A stretch of DNA of 9,142 nt from Geodermatophilaceae bacterium (GTDB lineage: Bacteria; Actinomycetota; Actinomycetes; Mycobacteriales; Geodermatophilaceae): assembly GCA_013812385.1 (NCBI GenBank), contig JACCTM010000285.1:1-9142 (forward strand). The letters run 5' to 3'. A program made the translations under genes and the position numbers. The notes beneath the pieces were generated by a model. It was given only the letters and a program-made list of their open reading frames with translations, was not told where the DNA came from and did not search any database. Position 1 is the stretch's first letter, and the number at the start of each line of letters is the position of its first letter. Positions 6,148 through 9,142 of the stretch are shown here, piece by piece.

Positions 6148-7215
6148 GTGCATTCGCTCGCCGATCTCGGCTGGACCGCCCAGCGGTCGGCTGAACTGCC
6201 TTCCGCTGACGCCGACGCGGTGGTCGGTCGGGTGTCGCGCATCGATCGGGGCATCGCATCGGTGCTGACCGCGGACGCCTCGCTGCGCGTGAGGATTCCC
6301 AACCGCCTGCTGGCGACGCAGGACACCGATCAGATCCCGACGGTGGGGGATTGGGTGCTGCTGGCCGGCAACGAGATCGACCGGGTGCTCGACCGTACGA
6401 GCGCATTGACTCGGAAGGTCGCGGGGGAGCGCACCCGAGCTCAGGTGGTGGCCGCCAACGTCGACGTGGTCTTCGTCGTCGATGACGCCAGTGCAGCGCC
6501 GAAGGGTCGCCGGATCGAGCGTTATCTCGCGTTGGTCTGGGAAAGCGGCGCCGTACCGGTCGTGGTGCTCAACAAGGCCGACGCCGCGCAGGATCCGGAC
6601 AGTGCCGTCGAGCATGCCCGCGCCGTGGCCCTCGGTGTCGACGTGTACGCGGTCAGCGCTCGTACCGGCGTGGGTCTCGAGTCGCTGGGGGAGCACCTGA
6701 CGGCCGGTCGTACGGTCGTACTGGTTGGGCCGTCCGGCGTCGGAAAGTCCAGTCTGGTCAATGCCTTTCGCGGCGAGGACGCCATGTTCACCCAGGACGT
6801 CCGCTCGGATGGGAAGGGCCGGCACACCACCGCCCACCGCGAATTGCACTGTCTGTCATCCGGCGCGCTGCTCATCGATACGCCCGGGCTGCGCGAGGTC
6901 GGACTCTGGGCGAGCGAAGACGGACTCGAGCGCGCCTACGCCGATGTCGTGGAACTCGCGGTGCAGTGTCAGTTCCGGGACTGCGCCCATCGCACCGAAC
7001 CGGGATGTGCCGTCGCGGCGGCTATCGACGCGGGGGAGCTGGACCCGGCGCGGTTCGGATCGTGGGTGAAACTGCAGCGCGAGGTCGCCCGAGTCCAAGA
7101 TCGGCGTGCGGGCTGGGAGCGGGCACAAGCCGGTGCGCGACTACGCGCTCAGCAGCGCTCGTACCGCTCGGCCAAGGCCAGGAATGATCTCGACCGACCG
7201 CACCCGGCCCGCTGA
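6148..7215 (+). CDS. rsgA: Small ribosomal subunit biogenesis GTPase RsgA
   Basis: RsgA (YjeQ/EngC) is a cytoplasmic GTPase that checks late maturation of the 30S subunit and is released on GTP hydrolysis. The 355-residue product shows the circularly permuted G-motif order that defines the family. An N-terminal OB-fold (about 25-90) is followed by G4 NKAD (142-145), G5 SA (170-171), G1 GPSGVGKSS (194-202), the GRHTTAH G2 region (224-230) and G3 DTPG (244-247). The C-terminal zinc finger is complete: Cys274, Cys279, His281 and Cys287. A basic tail (about 311-345) suits rRNA contact. The GTG at 6148 lacks a Shine-Dalgarno sequence but has a TAGGTT hexamer 6 nt upstream, suggesting a leaderless transcript. 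The gene sits between purA and purD with short gaps on both sides. Confidence 0.93.
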   Translation: MHSLADLGWTAQRSAELPSADADAVVGRVSRIDRGIASVLTADASLRVRIPNRLLATQDTDQIPTVGDWVLLAGNEIDRVLDRTSALTRKVAGERTRAQVVAANVDVVFVVDDASAAPKGRRIERYLALVWESGAVPVVVLNKADAAQDPDSAVEHARAVALGVDVYAVSARTGVGLESLGEHLTAGRTVVLVGPSGVGKSSLVNAFRGEDAMFTQDVRSDGKGRHTTAHRELHCLSSGALLIDTPGLREVGLWASEDGLERAYADVVELAVQCQFRDCAHRTEPGCAVAAAIDAGELDPARFGSWVKLQREVARVQDRRAGWERAQAGARLRAQQRSYRSAKARNDLDRPHPAR

Positions 7216-7228
7216 GCCCCGCCGCGGT

Positions 7229-7234
7229 TAGGCT
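7229..7234 (+). promoter_or_regulatory. Putative -10 hexamer TAGGCT for leaderless purD
   Basis: TAGGCT fits TAnnnT and lies eight bases before the purD GTG at 7243, inside the 27-bp rsgA-purD gap. No -35 match is visible upstream, where the sequence is the end of rsgA. There is no Shine-Dalgarno sequence before purD, consistent with leaderless expression. Confidence 0.4.
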
Positions 7235-7242
7235 GCGCGGCC

Positions 7243-8571
7243 GTGCGGGTTCTGGTGATCGGGTCCGGCGGGCGCGAACACGCCCTGTGCATCGCGCTGG
7301 CCGAGGATCCCGCGGTGACCGTACTGTCCTGTGCCCCCGGTAATGCCGGCACGACTGCACTTGCGCCGCCACCGGTCGCTGATCCGAATCCCGACTCCAA
7401 AACCGAAATCGCCGGCGAAGCCGTCGGCGCAGCGGACCGATCGGATGTCTCGAGTCCGGAGCAGATCGCGGCACTCGCCCAGCGCTGGACTGCCGACCTG
7501 GTCGTCATCGGTCCCGAGGGTCCGCTGGTGGCCGGCGCGGCCGACGCCGTACGAGCTGTGGGAATCGCCTGCTTCGGACCGTCCCGAGCGGCCGCCGCTC
7601 TCGAAGGGTCCAAGACCTTCGCCAAGCAGGTGATGACCGCCGCCGGTGTGCCCACGGCCCAGGCCCACACCGTCACCTCGACGGGTGAACTCGAGGCGGC
7701 GCTGGACCGGTTCGGCGCGCCGTACGTCGTCAAGGACGACGGGCTGGCCGCCGGCAAGGGCGTCGTGGTCACCGACGATCGCCCCGCCGCCACGGCTCAC
7801 GGCCGGGCGATCCTGCGGGCCGGACACCGCGTCGTGATCGAGGACTATCTCGACGGGCCCGAGGTCTCGTTGTTCGCGGTCACCGACGGTACGACGGTTC
7901 TTGCGCTGCAGCCGGCCCAGGACTTCAAACGAATCGGGGACGGGGACACCGGCCCGAATACTGGCGGCATGGGCGCGTACTCGCCGCTGCCCTGGGCCCC
8001 AGCCGGATTGGTAACTGAGGTCATGGCATCGGTGCTTCAGCCGACGGTCGATGAATTGCGGCGTCGGGGTACGCCGTTCGCCGGTGTGCTCTATGCCGGG
8101 CTGGCCCTGACCTCGCGTGGGGTCCGGGTGGTCGAGTTCAACGCCCGCTTCGGGGACCCCGAGACCCAGGTCGTGCTGCCGCTGCTGGCCACTCCGCTGG
8201 GGGGGCTGCTCTTGGCAGCCGCGACCGGCCGACTGGCGGAGCACGAGCCGCTGCGCTGGCACTCCGGCGCTGCCGTCACCGTCGTCATAGCCGCACCCGG
8301 TTATCCGGAGAGACCCCGGACCGGGCAGGTCGTGCACGGTGCCGATGGCCGTGAGGTTCGCCACGCGGGCACCAGCCGAGACACAACGGGACAGGTCCGA
8401 TCCGTTGGCGGGCGGGTTCTTTCGGTAGTGGGCAGGGGTACTGATCTGGCATCAGCTCGTACGGCGGCCTATGCCGCCCTGGCATCGGTCGAGTTGGACG
8501 GAGGTCAGTACCGCACCGACATCGCGCTGGCCGCCGTCCAGGGCAGAATCACGCTGCCTCACCGCGGGTAG
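7243..8571 (+). CDS. purD: Phosphoribosylamine-glycine ligase PurD (GAR synthetase)
   Basis: This cytoplasmic ATP-grasp enzyme joins phosphoribosylamine and glycine to form GAR, the second step of purine synthesis. The 442-residue product contains the N-terminal VLVIGSGGREHAL (3-15), CAPGNAGT (30-37) and VVIGPEGPLVAG (87-98). The ATP-grasp region has KDDGLAAGKGVVV (164-176), EDYLDGPEVSL (200-210) and DFKRIGDGDTGPNTGGMGAYSP (around 227-248). The GARS signature RFGDPETQ is at 302-309, and the C-terminal domain runs to YRTDIA (423-428). Residues about 42-66 are longer than in the relatives I remember, with a Pro/Asp/Ala-rich stretch of roughly 15-20 extra residues. The GTG at 7243 is preceded by a TAGGCT hexamer rather than a ribosome binding site. 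The 3' end overlaps the convergent gene by 13 bp. Confidence 0.95.
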   Translation: MRVLVIGSGGREHALCIALAEDPAVTVLSCAPGNAGTTALAPPPVADPNPDSKTEIAGEAVGAADRSDVSSPEQIAALAQRWTADLVVIGPEGPLVAGAADAVRAVGIACFGPSRAAAALEGSKTFAKQVMTAAGVPTAQAHTVTSTGELEAALDRFGAPYVVKDDGLAAGKGVVVTDDRPAATAHGRAILRAGHRVVIEDYLDGPEVSLFAVTDGTTVLALQPAQDFKRIGDGDTGPNTGGMGAYSPLPWAPAGLVTEVMASVLQPTVDELRRRGTPFAGVLYAGLALTSRGVRVVEFNARFGDPETQVVLPLLATPLGGLLLAAATGRLAEHEPLRWHSGAAVTVVIAAPGYPERPRTGQVVHGADGREVRHAGTSRDTTGQVRSVGGRVLSVVGRGTDLASARTAAYAALASVELDGGQYRTDIALAAVQGRITLPHRG

Positions 8572-9142
8572 GCGGGGTCAGCCTCCGGCGCTGCCGCTTC
8601 GGGGTCGCCGCCGTCGCTACCGATGCTGGCATCGCTGCTGTCATCGGGACTGATCAGGCCGGTCGTACTGGGGTCCGAGGTCACCGGCTTGCCCCGGTCG
8701 TCCACCTGCTCGCCGGGGACGGGCTCGACCGGTTCGTCCGGCTGCTTGCTATGGCGCATCAGATACGCGGTGGCCACGTTCGTGCAGGCGACGATCGGAA
8801 CCGCGATCAGCGCCCCGAAGATTCCGCCGAGCAGCAGACCGGCCGCGATCGCCAGGACGACGGCCAACGGGTGGACCTGGACCGCGCGTCCGAGCAGTAG
8901 CGGCTGCAGCACGTGGCCCTCGAACTGCATGACGACGACGATCACTCCCAGAACGATCAGGGCGATCACGAACCCGTTGGACACCAGGGCTATCAGCACG
9001 GCGACCAAGCCGGCGAGGAACGATCCGATGATCGGAATGAAGGCGCCGAGGAAGACCAGGGCGGCTAAGGGGATGGCCAACGGGACCCGCAGGATGACCA
9101 GTCCGATGCCGATGATCACCGCATCGAATAGGGCCACGGCGG
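8559..9142 (-). CDS. AI-2E family transporter (PerM/YdiK-like membrane protein), C-terminal part
   Basis: The frame stays open to the right edge of the window, so the N-terminal part is missing. The GTG at 9137 is probably internal. The visible 194 codons encode four or five hydrophobic segments in the first 130 residues, with family-like stretches such as LGAFIPIIGSFLAG, FEGHVLQPLLLGRAVQVHPL and GIFGALIAVPIVA. This pattern is typical of the C-terminal half of the AI-2E transporter (UPF0118) family of multi-pass membrane proteins. Characterised members export autoinducer-2 or act as ion antiporters, and the function here is unknown. After the last helix comes an acidic, Pro/Ser/Asp-rich tail of about 65 residues that is probably disordered and cytoplasmic. 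The TGA at 8559-8561 lies inside the 3' end of purD on the opposite strand. Confidence 0.85.
   Translation of the reverse strand, partial: AVALFDAVIIGIGLVILRVPLAIPLAALVFLGAFIPIIGSFLAGLVAVLIALVSNGFVIALIVLGVIVVVMQFEGHVLQPLLLGRAVQVHPLAVVLAIAAGLLLGGIFGALIAVPIVACTNVATAYLMRHSKQPDEPVEPVPGEQVDDRGKPVTSDPSTTGLISPDDSSDASIGSDGGDPEAAAPEADPAYPR

Noticed and set aside
7228..8364. Open frame of 378 codons on the minus strand opposite purD
   Set aside because: Its low-complexity Arg/Gly/His-rich translation and full overlap with a well-supported purD mark it as a codon-bias artefact.
1..9142. Defence system, biosynthetic cluster, mobile element, CRISPR array or RNA gene
   Set aside because: All substantial ORFs are housekeeping, zinc-homeostasis or membrane transport genes apart from one unknown. 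I saw no transposase, long repeats, regular spacers, tRNA-like or rRNA-like stretches.

Overview
The window is a compact, GC-rich stretch of bacterial chromosome, almost certainly from the phylum Actinomycetota. This rests on strong G/C preference at third codon positions, frequent GTG starts, promoter-like hexamers sitting 6-8 nt before start codons (typical of actinobacterial leaderless mRNAs), and a zinc regulator that closely resembles mycobacterial FurB/Zur. I cannot name the genus.

Layout. (1) Bases 1-696 hold the 3' part of a major-facilitator transporter gene (+), whose start lies outside the window. (2) It converges with an uncharacterised 211-codon gene (726-1361, -), which may be a degenerate diacylglycerol-kinase-like protein. 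A possible 29-codon ORF with coding-like codon use precedes it (1367-1456, -). (3) A short divergent intergenic region carries a near-perfect 15-bp Zur box over the promoter of a zinc-uptake operon: znuA (lipoprotein), znuC (ATPase), znuB (permease) and zur (repressor), 1560-4738. (4) Housekeeping genes follow on the + strand: purA (4808-6106), rsgA (6148-7215) and purD (7243-8571). (5) purD overlaps tail-to-tail by 13 bp with the 3' end of an AI-2E/PerM-family membrane protein gene (-), which runs off the right edge.

How it works together. ZnuA would capture zinc outside the membrane, ZnuB would carry it across, and ZnuC would power the step. Zur, the last gene of the operon, would bind the operator when zinc is plentiful and shut off the whole unit, including itself. 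PurA and PurD serve AMP synthesis and early purine synthesis. RsgA is a zinc-containing GTPase of 30S ribosome maturation. All gaps between genes are about 100 bases or less, and I see no RNA genes, mobile elements, CRISPR arrays or clear rho-independent terminators.

No new multi-gene system is evident. The observations most worth checking are the Zur-box/leaderless-promoter arrangement, the repeated -10-like hexamers just before starts, a second possible start and promoter for zur, and the 29-codon upstream ORF, which could be a leader peptide or the sign of a frameshift.
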